A stretch of DNA of 64,000 bases, from NCBI RefSeq assembly GCF_001428895.1, contig NZ_LMJA01000031.1, positions 253,975-317,974 on the forward strand, given 5' to 3'. This document shows, in pieces, positions 38,001-46,915 of this stretch. The position numbers and the translations under genes were made by a program. The DNA comes from Mycobacterium sp. Root265 (GTDB taxonomy: Bacteria > Actinomycetota > Actinomycetes > Mycobacteriales > Mycobacteriaceae). Each line of letters opens with the position of its first letter. Within the stretch, counting starts at the first letter, position 1. The notes beneath the pieces are model-generated. The model searched no databases. It saw only the letters and a list, made by a program, of their open reading frames with translations, and was not told the origin of the DNA.

Positions 38001-38075
38001 CCGGTAACGTGCCTTATCCGGTCAGAGTGGACCGCAGAGCCGCTCACCCGTCGCGCACATAGGGGTCGATCACAG

Positions 38076-38969
38076 GTGTCAGAGCAAAGTCGTCATCACG
38101 GCCCGGCCGAGGTCCCCGTAGACGTCCCGATCGAGGATGTCATCGACAGCCCGGCCGAGACCGTCGAAACCCCCGAGGCCGAGGAACCTGTCGAGGCCAC
38201 CGTCACCGACAAGACACCGGTCAAGCGCAACGGCTTCAACCGCCGCGGGTTCCGTTTCGCCACCCCGCTCGGTGACATCGCCATCGCCATCCGCACCCCC
38301 AAGCAGCAACCGGTGGTGCCGAAATGGTTCGACCCGCTGGGGATCACGGATCGCGCGATCGACGCCGCCAAGACCGGCCTCAAACTCGCCAGCTGGACCG
38401 AGGAGCAGCTCGCCACCTTGGTGAAGAACCGGTTGGAAGCCCTGGACGCCGCGCCGCGGCCGTTGAAGTCCGCAGAGGATGCGCCGTCGGCGACCGACTC
38501 GCTGCACACCAAGCTGGGCCGGCTGCTGGATCGCGCCCTGGACCAGAGCACCAGCGGCAGCCAGCAGGAGCTCTATCACCGGCTACTCGACCAGCTCGTC
38601 GCCGATGAAGCTCGCATCGTCGGCGCGTTGTCGGACGGCACGTCCTCACCGCTGGTCAACGTGCACAGCCGGTCGCGCAACCAGGTCGTGCTGCAGAACG
38701 CGTGCCTCATTGGGCGCACCGCAAACGTCGCACTTCCCCATATGGTCCCGCAGTACGTCGATCATCTGCTATCCCTTGGTCTGGTTGAGACCGGTCCCGA
38801 GGACCCGTCCCGAAAAGCGGACTATGAGGTGTTGATGGCGGAGCCGATGGTGCTGAAGGCGGTCAAGAGCGCATCGCGCGGGCCGTTGATCGCCCGGACG
38901 GAGAAGTTGTCGTTGCGCCTGTCGGGGCTGGGCCAGGGGCTGTGGGCGGCCGCAGTCGCCAATGAGTAG
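38076..38969 (+). CDS. DUF4393/Abi-alpha-like family protein
   Basis: A 297-residue soluble protein. Residues 1-45 are acidic and disordered (Glu/Val/Thr/Pro). The rest matches the layout of DUF4393 (Abi-alpha) proteins: a helical region LLDRALDQSTSGSQQELYHRLLDQLVADEARIVGALSDG, then a winged-helix-like part (ALPHMVPQYVDHLLSLGLVETGPED). The family name comes from a plasmid abortive-infection gene, but most members have no tested function. GTG start. The end overlaps the DUF445 gene by eight bases, so the two form an operon. Confidence 0.7.
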   Translation: MSEQSRHHGPAEVPVDVPIEDVIDSPAETVETPEAEEPVEATVTDKTPVKRNGFNRRGFRFATPLGDIAIAIRTPKQQPVVPKWFDPLGITDRAIDAAKTGLKLASWTEEQLATLVKNRLEALDAAPRPLKSAEDAPSATDSLHTKLGRLLDRALDQSTSGSQQELYHRLLDQLVADEARIVGALSDGTSSPLVNVHSRSRNQVVLQNACLIGRTANVALPHMVPQYVDHLLSLGLVETGPEDPSRKADYEVLMAEPMVLKAVKSASRGPLIARTEKLSLRLSGLGQGLWAAAVANE

Positions 38970-40278
38970 CCAGACGGTCCTCGCCATCCAGTCCTGGCAG
39001 GAGATTCAGGCCGATTTCGGCGCCAACTGGTTCATCTACCTGTCCATGCCGTTCGTGGCGGCCTTCGTCGGGTGGAGCACCAAGATCGTCGCGGTGGAGA
39101 TGCTCTACCGCCCAATGGAATTCAAGGGGATCGGCCCGTTCGGCTGGCAGGGCATCGTGCCGCGCCGGGCCGGCAAGGTGGGCTCCAAGACCATCGAACT
39201 GCTCACCCAGAACCTGCTCAAACCCGAGGAACTGCTCGACCGCGTCGACGCCAAGGAAGCCGTCGAGGCGCTGCGCGAACCGCTGACCGAAGCCATCGAC
39301 GAGATCTCCCGCGAGGTCGCCGAACAGATCCGGCCCGGCCTGTGGGACTCGCTGCCCGAAGCCGGCCGGCGCGCCATCCAGAAGCGCATCCACGATGAGA
39401 CACCGCGCGTCGTGGAATCGCTGATGAACGAGATGCGCTCCGATCTCCCCCGATTCGTCGACATCCAGTACCTGGCCGTCACCACCCTGGTCCGCAACAA
39501 GGACAAGCTGAACAAGCTGATGCGCGGTATGGGCGATGACGCGATGGCGTTCGTCCGGCGCAGCGGCATCTATTTCGGGCTCGTCATCGGCGTCGTGCAG
39601 ATGTTCGCCTGGGCGTTGTTCCAGAATCCGTGGATCATGCCGGCCTTCGGTTTCGGCGTCGGCTTCATCAGCGACTACATCGCCTTGAACATGTTGTTCC
39701 GACCCATCGAACCGAAGAAGTATCTCGGCTTCATCCCGTTCCAAGGTCTGCTGCACGCGCAGCGGGACAAGGTCACCCGCGACTACGCCAGGATTCTGGC
39801 CGAGGACCTGTTCTCCCCCGAGATCCTGTTCGACGGCGTGCTGCGCGGCCCGGGCGCGGACAAACTGTTCAGTCTCGTCGGCAAGGAAGTCAGCGCGGCC
39901 ATCGATGCGCAGACCGGGATGGCCGCCCCCTTGGTCAAGCTGGCCGTCGGCACCCAGCGGTACAACGCACTGAAGGACAATATGGTCCAGATGGTGCTGG
40001 CGCAGCTGCCGACCACGCTGCTGGAGGCCCAGGATTACGCGATGAACGTACTCGACCTGGAGAACACCATCATCGACAAGATGAGCCAGCTCAGCAACGA
40101 GGAGTACGAGTCCATCCTGCGGCCGGTCTTCAAGGACGACGAGCCGACCATGATCGCGGTCGGTGCCGTCCTCGGCGGGGTGGTCGGCGAACTCCAGGTG
40201 GTGCTCATCGAGAACTTCGGCAACGAGCCGGGCCACCAGGCGCTGCCCGACGCGCTGCGCATCGCGCTGCACCAGTAG
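38962..40278 (+). CDS. DUF445 family membrane protein
   Basis: A 438-residue protein. One hydrophobic segment lies at the N-terminus (NWFIYLSMPFVAAFVGWSTKIVAVEMLYRP) and another near the middle (about 193-240). Each is followed by the same motif pattern: STKIVAVEMLYRPMEFKGIGPFGWQGIVPRRAGKV in the first half and SDYIALNMLFRPIEPKKYLGFIPFQGLLHAQRDKV in the second. The protein is therefore an internal duplication with long amphipathic helices between. DUF445 proteins (YheB-like) are widespread and uncharacterised. Coupled to the DUF4393 gene. Confidence 0.85.
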   Translation: MSSQTVLAIQSWQEIQADFGANWFIYLSMPFVAAFVGWSTKIVAVEMLYRPMEFKGIGPFGWQGIVPRRAGKVGSKTIELLTQNLLKPEELLDRVDAKEAVEALREPLTEAIDEISREVAEQIRPGLWDSLPEAGRRAIQKRIHDETPRVVESLMNEMRSDLPRFVDIQYLAVTTLVRNKDKLNKLMRGMGDDAMAFVRRSGIYFGLVIGVVQMFAWALFQNPWIMPAFGFGVGFISDYIALNMLFRPIEPKKYLGFIPFQGLLHAQRDKVTRDYARILAEDLFSPEILFDGVLRGPGADKLFSLVGKEVSAAIDAQTGMAAPLVKLAVGTQRYNALKDNMVQMVLAQLPTTLLEAQDYAMNVLDLENTIIDKMSQLSNEEYESILRPVFKDDEPTMIAVGAVLGGVVGELQVVLIENFGNEPGHQALPDALRIALHQ

Positions 40279-40322
40279 CCGGAAGCACGGTGTGCTGCCC
40301 CGATGATCGGCGATCTGCCCGG

Positions 40323-40328
40323 TAGCCT
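40323..40328 (+). promoter_or_regulatory. Candidate -10 (TAGCCT) for the lipoprotein-TIGR03085-hypothetical operon
   Basis: TAGCCT ends seven bases before the GTG at 40336. This spacing selects that GTG over the ATG at 40303, which lies before the hexamer. Confidence 0.5.
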
Positions 40329-40335
40329 CGAACTC

Positions 40336-40890
40336 GTGGCAGGCAGGGCGATACGGGCAGCGGCGTGCATCGGGACCGGCGCCATCGCGCTCACCCTGGT
40401 GCTCGCCGGATGCAGCGACAGCACAGACGGAAACCCAGTCGGTTCGGCGCCCTCGGGTACCGAACCCGACTTCCCGACGACGCGGCCCAGCCGCACCACC
40501 TCCACGACGCCACCTGCGCCGCCCACATCGGCCACCCCGGTGCCGGCCGGTCCCGAGGCCCTCGCACCGCAGAACGGTTACGTCTATCTCGAGACGAAAT
40601 CGGGGCTCACCCGCTGCCAGCTCAACGTCGAAGCAGTCAGCTGCGAGGCCGAATTCGAGAAGTCACCGAGCATCGACGGGTTTCCGGCCAACGGCGTGAA
40701 CCTCAACGCCGACGGCGCCGTCACCTGGGTGTCCGGGAACCTCGGCGACATCCCGACGGTGCCGCTGGATTACCGCACCTACACCGCGCTGGGCTGGACC
40801 ATCGAGGCCACGGAGGCCGGCACGCGTTTCACCAACGACGGGACCGGGCATGGCATGTTGGTCCGAATCGAAGGTGTGGAGACGTACTGA
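40336..40890 (+). CDS. Lipoprotein of unknown function
   Basis: A 184-residue protein from the GTG at 40336. Signal VAGRAIRAAACIGTGAIALTLVLAGC ends in a lipobox (VLAGC). A Ser/Thr/Pro linker rich in TTRPSRTTSTTPP follows, then a ~100-residue beta-rich domain with two Cys (TRCQLNVEAVSCEAEF). The domain resembles secreted mycobacterial proteins of unknown function. The stop shares a base with the next ATG (TGATG). Confidence 0.75.
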   Translation: MAGRAIRAAACIGTGAIALTLVLAGCSDSTDGNPVGSAPSGTEPDFPTTRPSRTTSTTPPAPPTSATPVPAGPEALAPQNGYVYLETKSGLTRCQLNVEAVSCEAEFEKSPSIDGFPANGVNLNADGAVTWVSGNLGDIPTVPLDYRTYTALGWTIEATEAGTRFTNDGTGHGMLVRIEGVETY

Positions 40891-41513
40891 TGACTGTTGC
40901 CCGCAAGGAACGTGCGGCGTTGGTGGACACCATGCGGGCCGCCGGACCCGACGCACCCACCCTCTGCGAGGGCTGGAACGCCCGTGACCTGGCCGCGCAT
41001 CTGGTGGTCCGCGAACGGCGCCTGGACGCCGCGCCCGGAATCCTGGTGCCCAAGCTGGCCGGTTACACCGCCCGCGTGCAGGAGCAGGTGACAGCGTCCA
41101 CCGACTGGCCCGAACTGCTCGCCCAGGTCGCGGCCGGCCCGCCGCTCTACTCCCCCTTCATCCTGATCGACCGATTCGCAAACGTCAGCGAGATGTTCAT
41201 CCACAACGAGGATGTCCGCCGTGCCGGAACCAGCTGGGAACCAAGGATTCTCGACGAAGAGACGACGGACGCGCTGAGCAACCAGGTCGGCATGTTCGCG
41301 CGGATGACGCTGTCGAAGTCCCCGGCCCGGGTATCGCTGACCACGCGAGAGGGCAAGGTGCTGGCCACCGCGGGCAAGGGTGCGCCGGTGACAGTCACCG
41401 GCGATCCCGGTGAGTTGTTGTTGTTCTCCGCCGGACGCGAGCCGGCCCGGGTCAGCTTCGACGGGGACGCCGACGCCATCGCCGCGGTACAGGGCAGCCG
41501 CCGCGGTCTGTGA
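40890..41513 (+). CDS. TIGR03085-type DinB/mycothiol-like metal-binding protein
   Basis: A 207-residue protein of the mycothiol-dependent maleylpyruvate-isomerase/DinB four-helix superfamily. The N-terminus RAAGPDAPTLCEGWNARDLAAHLVVRERRLDAAPGI contains the conserved C-x-x-W and the first metal His. A second His occurs in VSEMFIHNEDVRRA. C-terminal beta strands (ARVSLTTREGKVLA, GDPGELLLFSAGREPARVSFDGD) complete the fold. Many members await a substrate. Co-transcribed with its neighbours by stop/start overlaps on both sides. Confidence 0.82.
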   Translation: MTVARKERAALVDTMRAAGPDAPTLCEGWNARDLAAHLVVRERRLDAAPGILVPKLAGYTARVQEQVTASTDWPELLAQVAAGPPLYSPFILIDRFANVSEMFIHNEDVRRAGTSWEPRILDEETTDALSNQVGMFARMTLSKSPARVSLTTREGKVLATAGKGAPVTVTGDPGELLLFSAGREPARVSFDGDADAIAAVQGSRRGL

Positions 41514-42061
41514 TGGCCGACGGGTCCTGGACCGATGAGGGTCACTGCGTCACACTGCTCAGCGGCATCGAACCCGACGCGGTCCTCGCGGCGCTCGGCG
41601 CGAGCACCATCGCGCACGCCGACGGTATCGACGCCGTCGTGGCCCGCACGGTCGAGCGCTGGGATGCCGGCTACCGGCCCGACGAGGCGATCATCGCGGT
41701 CACCGAAGCCGGCCCCGGCTGGTCGTTGATCGCCGAGGTCAACGGCTATCTCGGCGTCACCGAAGCCGCCATGGAGCCGCTGTCCGGTGGCCGGACCGTC
41801 GTCTCGCATTTCCGCAACATCAACTCGGTCAGCCGCTTCCACTGGTGGCGTGACGGCCGGTTACTGCTTGATGTCGATCTGCTGTTCCCGGACGAGCGGC
41901 TCGGCGCCGAACCCCATGTGCTCGGGGACCTGCAGGATCTGGGCGCCGACCTGACCGCAGCCGGTTTCACACTCGCCGAGCGGATCACCGGGGTGAGCTG
42001 CACCCAAGAACTGTTCGAGCGGGCCGGGTTCACCGTCGCGATCGCCGCCCTGCCCGGGTGA
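41510..42061 (+). CDS. Conserved hypothetical protein (DUF6461-like)
   Basis: A 183-residue acidic soluble protein. Two adjacent starts (GTG 41510, ATG 41513) overlap the preceding stop. Sequence such as CVTLLSGIEPDAVLAALGA, GWSLIAEVNGYLGV and SRFHWWRDGRLLLDVDLLFPDERLG resembles the DUF6461 group of actinobacterial proteins, which are often in immunity or toxin-related neighbourhoods. No catalytic motif. Third gene of a small operon. Confidence 0.7.
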   Translation: MMADGSWTDEGHCVTLLSGIEPDAVLAALGASTIAHADGIDAVVARTVERWDAGYRPDEAIIAVTEAGPGWSLIAEVNGYLGVTEAAMEPLSGGRTVVSHFRNINSVSRFHWWRDGRLLLDVDLLFPDERLGAEPHVLGDLQDLGADLTAAGFTLAERITGVSCTQELFERAGFTVAIAALPG

Positions 42062-42067
42062 AGCAAC

Positions 42068-42073
42068 TAGGCT
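42068..42073 (+). promoter_or_regulatory. Candidate -10 (TAGGCT) for the LLM oxidoreductase
   Basis: TAGGCT ends seven bases before the ATG at 42081 and no ribosome-binding site is visible, so the mRNA is probably leaderless even though the upstream gene ends only 19 bases away. Confidence 0.5.
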
Positions 42074-42080
42074 TGCTCGC

Positions 42081-43022
42081 ATGCCTTCCCTCGACTTCCG
42101 TGTCTTCGTCGAACCCCAGCAGGGCGCGAGCTACGCCGATCAGCTCGCCGTCGCGCAAGCCGCCGAACAGCTCGGATATTCCGCCTTCTTCCGGTCCGAC
42201 CACTACCTGGCGATGGCCGGTGACGGCCTGCCCGGCCCGACCGATTCCTGGGTGACGCTGGCCGGCATCGCGCGCGAGACGAACACCATCCGGTTGGGCA
42301 CCATGGTCACCTCCGCTACCTTCCGGCACCCGGGACCGTTGGCCATCGCCGTCGCGCAGGTCGACGAAATGAGCGGCGGCCGAGTCGAACTCGGTATCGG
42401 CGCCGGCTGGTTCGAGGCCGAGCACGCGGCGTACGCCATCCCGTTCCCGCCGTTGGGTGAGCGTTTCGACCGGCTCACCGAGCAGCTGCACATCCTCACC
42501 GGGCTGTGGGACACCCCGGTCTTCGAGACCTTCGACTACGCGGGAACGCATTACACCGTCAAGGATTCCCCGGCGCTGCCCAAGCCTGCGCAGACACCGC
42601 ACCCGCCGATCATCATCGGCGGCGGCGGCCCCAAGCGGACACCCGCGCTGACCGCGCAGTTCGCCGACGAGTTCAACATTCCGTTCGCCTCGCTGGAAGA
42701 CCTGACAGCGCAATACGATCGGGTCGCCACCGCGGTCGCCGCCGCCGGCCGCGCCCCGGACTCGCTGATCTACTCGGCCTGCTTCGTGCTGTGCGCGGGC
42801 AGCGGCGAATCCGAGCTCACCCGCCGCGCCGCAGCGATCGGCCGGGAACTCGATGAGATGCGCGGCAACTCACCGGTCGCGGGCACCGCCGACGAGATCG
42901 TGGACAAGCTGGGCGCCTTCACCCGGGCCGGCGTCCAGCGGGTCTACCTGCAGGTTCTGGACATGTCCGATCTCGACCACCTGGCGTTCTTCTCCTCGGA
43001 GGTCATCCGGCAGCTGGATTGA
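42081..43022 (+). CDS. LLM-class F420-dependent oxidoreductase
   Basis: A 313-residue luciferase-like TIM-barrel protein. Typical segments are AEQLGYSAFFRSDHYLAM (residues 25-42), NTIRLGTMVTSATFRHPGPLAIAVAQVDEMSGGRVELGIGAGWFEAEHAAYAIPFPP, and the phosphate-binding TPHPPIIIGGGGPKRTPALTAQFADEFN. The GIGAGWFEAEH pattern marks the F420-using mycobacterial subgroup. The substrate is unknown. Confidence 0.9.
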   Translation: MPSLDFRVFVEPQQGASYADQLAVAQAAEQLGYSAFFRSDHYLAMAGDGLPGPTDSWVTLAGIARETNTIRLGTMVTSATFRHPGPLAIAVAQVDEMSGGRVELGIGAGWFEAEHAAYAIPFPPLGERFDRLTEQLHILTGLWDTPVFETFDYAGTHYTVKDSPALPKPAQTPHPPIIIGGGGPKRTPALTAQFADEFNIPFASLEDLTAQYDRVATAVAAAGRAPDSLIYSACFVLCAGSGESELTRRAAAIGRELDEMRGNSPVAGTADEIVDKLGAFTRAGVQRVYLQVLDMSDLDHLAFFSSEVIRQLD

Positions 43023-43030
43023 TCCGGGGC

Positions 43031-43036
43031 TACTAT
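43031..43036 (+). promoter_or_regulatory. Candidate -10 (TACTAT) for the Ser/Thr-rich membrane protein
   Basis: TACTAT ends eight bases before the GTG at 43045. The in-frame GTG at 43039 would be only two bases away, which favours 43045 as start. Confidence 0.45.
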
Positions 43037-43044
43037 CGGTGGCC

Positions 43045-43458
43045 GTGACGGGCGATCCCAAGTGGCATGAGCGAACGCCCACCCTGCTGGCGGCCAGCGT
43101 GGCCGCACTCGCGGCCATCGCACTGATCGTGTGGTTGACGATGTTCGTGGTCCGCCAGGCCGGCACCACCGAGCCGGCACCGCTGGAGTACGTGACGCCG
43201 TTCTCGGACAGTTCGTCCAGCACCGACTCATCGTCGACCACGACGTCGACGATCACCAGTACCCGGCCACCCGAGACGACCGATATCACCGACATCTCCG
43301 CGCCGTCGTCCTCCTCGGAGACCTCATCCTCATCGGAGCGGCCGACCCGCACGCCGCGCTCGCGGGCGAACGACGATGACGACGAAGAGGACGAGACCAC
43401 CACAACCCGGCGCCGGGCCCGCCAGAACGAGACCCGGACGCTGTACCCGCAGCCCTAG
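43045..43458 (+). CDS. Small membrane-anchored protein with Ser/Thr- and Asp/Glu-rich tail
   Basis: A 137-residue protein. A single helix (about 12-37, TLLAASVAALAAIALIVWLTMFVV) is followed by 100 residues of low complexity: Ser/Thr runs, then an acidic block (NDDDDEEDE) and a basic end. Such tails are often glycosylated or cell-wall spanning in mycobacteria (inference). No domain was recognised. Convergent with iniC, 28 bases away. Confidence 0.65.
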   Translation: MTGDPKWHERTPTLLAASVAALAAIALIVWLTMFVVRQAGTTEPAPLEYVTPFSDSSSSTDSSSTTTSTITSTRPPETTDITDISAPSSSSETSSSSERPTRTPRSRANDDDDEEDETTTTRRRARQNETRTLYPQP

Positions 43459-43486
43459 CGTCGTCGTCTTCTCGTCGCGCGAGCGC

Positions 43487-44986
43487 TCATCGACCCCGCG
43501 CGTGGAACTCCGCGACGAGCCCTTCGGCGCTGCGCACCGCCGCCCGGCACGCCCTGGTGGTGAACGGATCGTTGAGCGGGTGATCGGCGCGACGGCGCCA
43601 TCGCTGGGTGGCGGCGAACGCCGCGCGGGGGCCATCGTTGGGAGCGTCGGGACCCAGGCCCAGCCTGCTGGCCGCGTCGGTTCCCGAGCCACCGATCAGG
43701 CGCCGCAGCGAGGACATCTCGTCCTCGGTCAAGGTGGTTGGCCGGGAACGCAATTGGCTCAACAGGCGCAGCTCCTCGAAGGCGTGCGCATCGGCGAGCA
43801 GCGGTTCGATGTCGGCGAGGATCTGCCGGCTCGCGAAGATCGGATTGATCTGGACGAATCGACGCAACGACAGCAGCGCGGTATGCGCCTTGAGCAGGTC
43901 GGAGCGCTGCGCGAACTGCTGGTCGATGACGTCGCGCAGCGCGATCAGGCCGCTGCGTTCCAGCAGTTCGTCGGCCAGCGCCACCGAATCGCTGATCCCG
44001 GCGCTGAGCACGGCGATGGAGATCCGGATACCGAACATGCCGAACCGCTCCAGCAGGGCGGCGCGGGTCGCGGCGTCGACCGGCAGCGAGGCATCCTCCC
44101 GCACGAAGCGGTCCACGCTCAGCATCGCCTTCGCCAGCTCCGCGGACGGCACCCCGGCCAACTTCTCCAGCGCGACGAACTCGCTCTGGCGCAGTGTGCG
44201 CGCGGTCAACGCGAGCAGCCCTGACACCGGCACCACGGCCTGGCAGATGCCGGTCTTGTCCATCTCGGCGGTGAACCGGGTAGCGACATCACGGGCCGAG
44301 AGCATGGCGTCGATGCGACCGGCACCGATCTCGTCGGCGCGGGAGGCCACCCCGATCACGCCGAGCGCACCCGAGGACCCACCGACGAGTTCGCCGATCT
44401 GTTTGAGCAGCGCGATGTCGGCGGCATTGAGGGTGCGCAGCAGGAAGACCACCGCGTCCACCCGCGGCACCCCGTCCTCGGGGACCAGCAGCCGCAACGT
44501 CCGCTGCGACACGTCGCGCGACAGCGACGAGGTGCCCGGGGTGTCGATGATCGTGGCGTCGGTCAGTTCGGCGGCCGGCCATTCCACGTCGAGATCCTCG
44601 ACGTCCTCGGGGTCGAGTCCGGTGAAGCTGAACGTCAGGCTGCGTTGCTGGTCGCCGGCGGCGCGGGCGATCGGAACGTTGGACCGTCGGCCGTCACGGT
44701 GATTGGCCGTCACCTTCGGGGACGGCCCGTGCCGGAACCGGGTGACGATGCGGGTGGCCTCGGTGGCGTCGGTCGGGGCGATGTCCTCGCCGACCAGTGC
44801 GTTGACGAGCGTGGATTTGCCGGCTTTCAGTGTGCCGGCCAGCGCGATGCGCATCGGCTGGTTCAGCCGGCGCTCGATCCGTTCGAGTTCGGCGTGCACA
44901 TCGGGGCGCTGCCGGTACACGGGGTCGGCCCGGTAGGCCGCAATCGTGCCACCGAGAATTGCGCGCACGTTATCGCTGGTGCTCAT
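43487..44986 (-). CDS. iniC: Dynamin-like GTPase IniC
   Basis: A 499-residue bacterial dynamin-like protein, close to the length I recall for M. tuberculosis IniC. The P-loop reads GTLKAGKSTLVNALVG (about residues 50-65), switch I includes TDATEATRIVTRF, and G3 is DTPG in DATIIDTPGTSSLS. The C-terminal half is helical (SLRRFVQINPIFASRQILADIEPLLADAHAFEELRLL) and predicted to form the bundle/stalk. The iniBAC operon is induced by cell-wall inhibitors and its dynamins are implicated in membrane remodelling. Separated from iniA by 75 bases that contain two direct repeats. Confidence 0.9.
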   Translation of the reverse strand: MSTSDNVRAILGGTIAAYRADPVYRQRPDVHAELERIERRLNQPMRIALAGTLKAGKSTLVNALVGEDIAPTDATEATRIVTRFRHGPSPKVTANHRDGRRSNVPIARAAGDQQRSLTFSFTGLDPEDVEDLDVEWPAAELTDATIIDTPGTSSLSRDVSQRTLRLLVPEDGVPRVDAVVFLLRTLNAADIALLKQIGELVGGSSGALGVIGVASRADEIGAGRIDAMLSARDVATRFTAEMDKTGICQAVVPVSGLLALTARTLRQSEFVALEKLAGVPSAELAKAMLSVDRFVREDASLPVDAATRAALLERFGMFGIRISIAVLSAGISDSVALADELLERSGLIALRDVIDQQFAQRSDLLKAHTALLSLRRFVQINPIFASRQILADIEPLLADAHAFEELRLLSQLRSRPTTLTEDEMSSLRRLIGGSGTDAASRLGLGPDAPNDGPRAAFAATQRWRRRADHPLNDPFTTRACRAAVRSAEGLVAEFHARGR

Positions 44987-45004
44987 GACGGAGCCAAGCT
45001 TAGA

Positions 45005-45059
45005 GGGGGCGAGCGAAGCGACGGGGGAACAAACACAGGGGGCGAGCGAAGCGACGGGG
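45005..45059. repeat. Two copies of a GAGCGAAGCGAC-containing intergenic repeat between iniA and iniC
   Basis: A 22-base unit occurs at 45005-45026 and 45038-45059 (33-base period). Both carry GGGGGCGAGCGAAGCGACGG. The second ends two bases before the iniA stop codon. A variant lies directly after iniB (46982-47000), and the same 12-base core appears in reverse at 63000-63011. Confidence 0.85.
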
Positions 45060-45061
45060 AA

Positions 45062-46882
45062 TCAACGGGGGGCTACCAGCTTGTCGACGTTGTCGACGAC
45101 CTGCTTGAGGATGTTGAGCTGACGTTCCAGCTCCTTGATGCGGGTGTTGCGCTCGTCCTCTTCCATCTTGGCCGACGCGAGAGTGGCCTGCAGCGACTCG
45201 TTGAGTGAGCGGCTGGTCTGGTTGGCGATACCGCGGTAATGGTCGCGCAGTTGCCGTTGCACGGCGCGCAACCGGTCCCGGGATTCTTTGTTCACGATGA
45301 AGGAGATGTCGTCGACGAATCGGCGCGCATTGGTCTTCGCCTCGTTGCGTACCCGCAGCATCCGGTTCTCCATGTCCTCCTTGTAGGCCTTGCGGCCCAA
45401 CAGGAATCCCGCCCCCAGCGACAACGGATTGAACATGCCCAGCCCGGCGAACGAGGTGAGCATGCCGAACATCAGGATGCCGCCGTAGGAGCCGCGCATG
45501 CCGGTGACCACCTTGTGGCCGGCCTTGATCGGTTTGGCCTCCAGCCGGGCCACCGACTTGAACTCCCCGAAACCGGCGCCCATGTCGCGGGCACTGACCT
45601 CGGGCAGTTCGACGACGTCGAGGCCCGCCTCGGTGAACAACCGGGCGACCTCGGCGGCCAGCGCCTCGGCACGCTGGTAGGCCCAGACGAAGTTGTCCCC
45701 GACCGCGGTGGCCACGGCGGTCTCCAGTTCGGTGCCGATCTCGGCCCAGTGCTGAGTGGGATCGCAGCCGTCGATCACCTTCTCGGTGTGGGCGGTGATA
45801 TGGCGGAAGCGGTTGCGCAGATCGTGATCGACATCGGCGGTCAGGTCGGCGATGCCGTCGTTGAGGGTCTGCTGCCACAGCGCGGTCTGCTGCAACGCTT
45901 CCTGGGCTTCTTCTTTGCGCCGCTCAAGGTCCGCGGTGAGCCGTTCGCGGGCAGCCGGATCATTGAGCACGGACAGCTCACTGTGCACGGTGAGCGTCAG
46001 ATGTTCTGCGGCGGCGCGGATCTCACCGAGCACATGGTCACGGATCCGATCGTTCTCCCGTGACATCACCTTTTCGGACAGGAATTTGATGATGGCCGGG
46101 AAGTTGGATTCCTCGTTGAGCTCTTTGTCATTGAGGGTGACGGCGTGACTGCGCAGCACCGAACTGGCTGGGATCACCGGGGTGCTCACGGCGGCGTGGC
46201 GCAGGTGGGCCTCGTTCGCGGCGACGACGTCCCGCCAATGCGGGTACAGGTCGGTCTTGGTGGCGACAATTGTTGCGACCGGGCAGATTTCGACGGCCTG
46301 CCGGATGAAGGTCATTTCCGGTTCGGTGAATTCCTGGCTGGTGTCGCTGATCATCAGCATGGCATCGGCGTCGGGCAGCAGACCCAGCGTCGCCGACAGG
46401 TGGGGCTGGCCGTGCCCGCCGACACCGGGGGTGTCCACGAACGCCAGGCCGTTCTTGAGCATCTGGCTGGGCACGCCGACCTCGACCCGGAGCACCTCGC
46501 GCCCCTCGGCGGCCGGTGCCCGGCGCAGATCGTTCTTCAGCTCCGACATGTCGATGTCGACGAATTCGGCATCGTCGCCCTCGGGGGTCACCACCACCAG
46601 GCGTGCGGTCGGCGTCTCGGCGTAGAAGACCACGGTGGCCAGCACGGTGCTCTCGTCGTCCCCGACCCGGGCCACCGGGATGTTCAGCAGCGAGTTGAGC
46701 AGTTGGCTCTTGCCCTGCTTGAGCTGGCCGGCGATGACCACCCGGATCTGCGGATCGGTGATCCGCTCCTTGGCGATGCGCAGCCGTTCCGCCAGGTCGG
46801 CGCGTTCGTACAGACCGGCGATCTTGGTGGTGTGGTCGATGAGTTCGACGATCACCTTGACCGGGCGTGCGGATTGCGTCAT
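45062..46882 (-). CDS. iniA: Dynamin-like GTPase IniA
   Basis: A 606-residue bacterial dynamin. The P-loop GQLKQGKSQLLNSLLN lies near residues 52-67, switch I DDESTVLATVVFY, G3 DTPG in LAFVDTPGVGGHG and G4 TKTD in IVATKTDLYPHW. A long helical stalk follows. Near residue 460-490 a hydrophobic hairpin (GSYGGILMFGMLTSFAGLGMFNPLSLGAGFLLG) fits the membrane-inserting tip of IniA. The C-terminus is coiled (IKELERQLNILKQVVDNVDKLV). IniA of M. smegmatis has been shown structurally to be a membrane-fission dynamin. RBS AGGAAGGGG. Confidence 0.93.
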   Translation of the reverse strand: MTQSARPVKVIVELIDHTTKIAGLYERADLAERLRIAKERITDPQIRVVIAGQLKQGKSQLLNSLLNIPVARVGDDESTVLATVVFYAETPTARLVVVTPEGDDAEFVDIDMSELKNDLRRAPAAEGREVLRVEVGVPSQMLKNGLAFVDTPGVGGHGQPHLSATLGLLPDADAMLMISDTSQEFTEPEMTFIRQAVEICPVATIVATKTDLYPHWRDVVAANEAHLRHAAVSTPVIPASSVLRSHAVTLNDKELNEESNFPAIIKFLSEKVMSRENDRIRDHVLGEIRAAAEHLTLTVHSELSVLNDPAARERLTADLERRKEEAQEALQQTALWQQTLNDGIADLTADVDHDLRNRFRHITAHTEKVIDGCDPTQHWAEIGTELETAVATAVGDNFVWAYQRAEALAAEVARLFTEAGLDVVELPEVSARDMGAGFGEFKSVARLEAKPIKAGHKVVTGMRGSYGGILMFGMLTSFAGLGMFNPLSLGAGFLLGRKAYKEDMENRMLRVRNEAKTNARRFVDDISFIVNKESRDRLRAVQRQLRDHYRGIANQTSRSLNESLQATLASAKMEEDERNTRIKELERQLNILKQVVDNVDKLVAPR

Positions 46883-46915
46883 CTCGCCCCTTCCTGAGGG
46901 TCAACCGTAGGCGCG

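Noticed and set aside
40303-40335. ATG start of the lipoprotein at 40303
   Set aside because: It would place hydrophilic residues before the signal peptide and lie upstream of the TAGCCT hexamer. The GTG at 40336 gives a normal lipoprotein signal.
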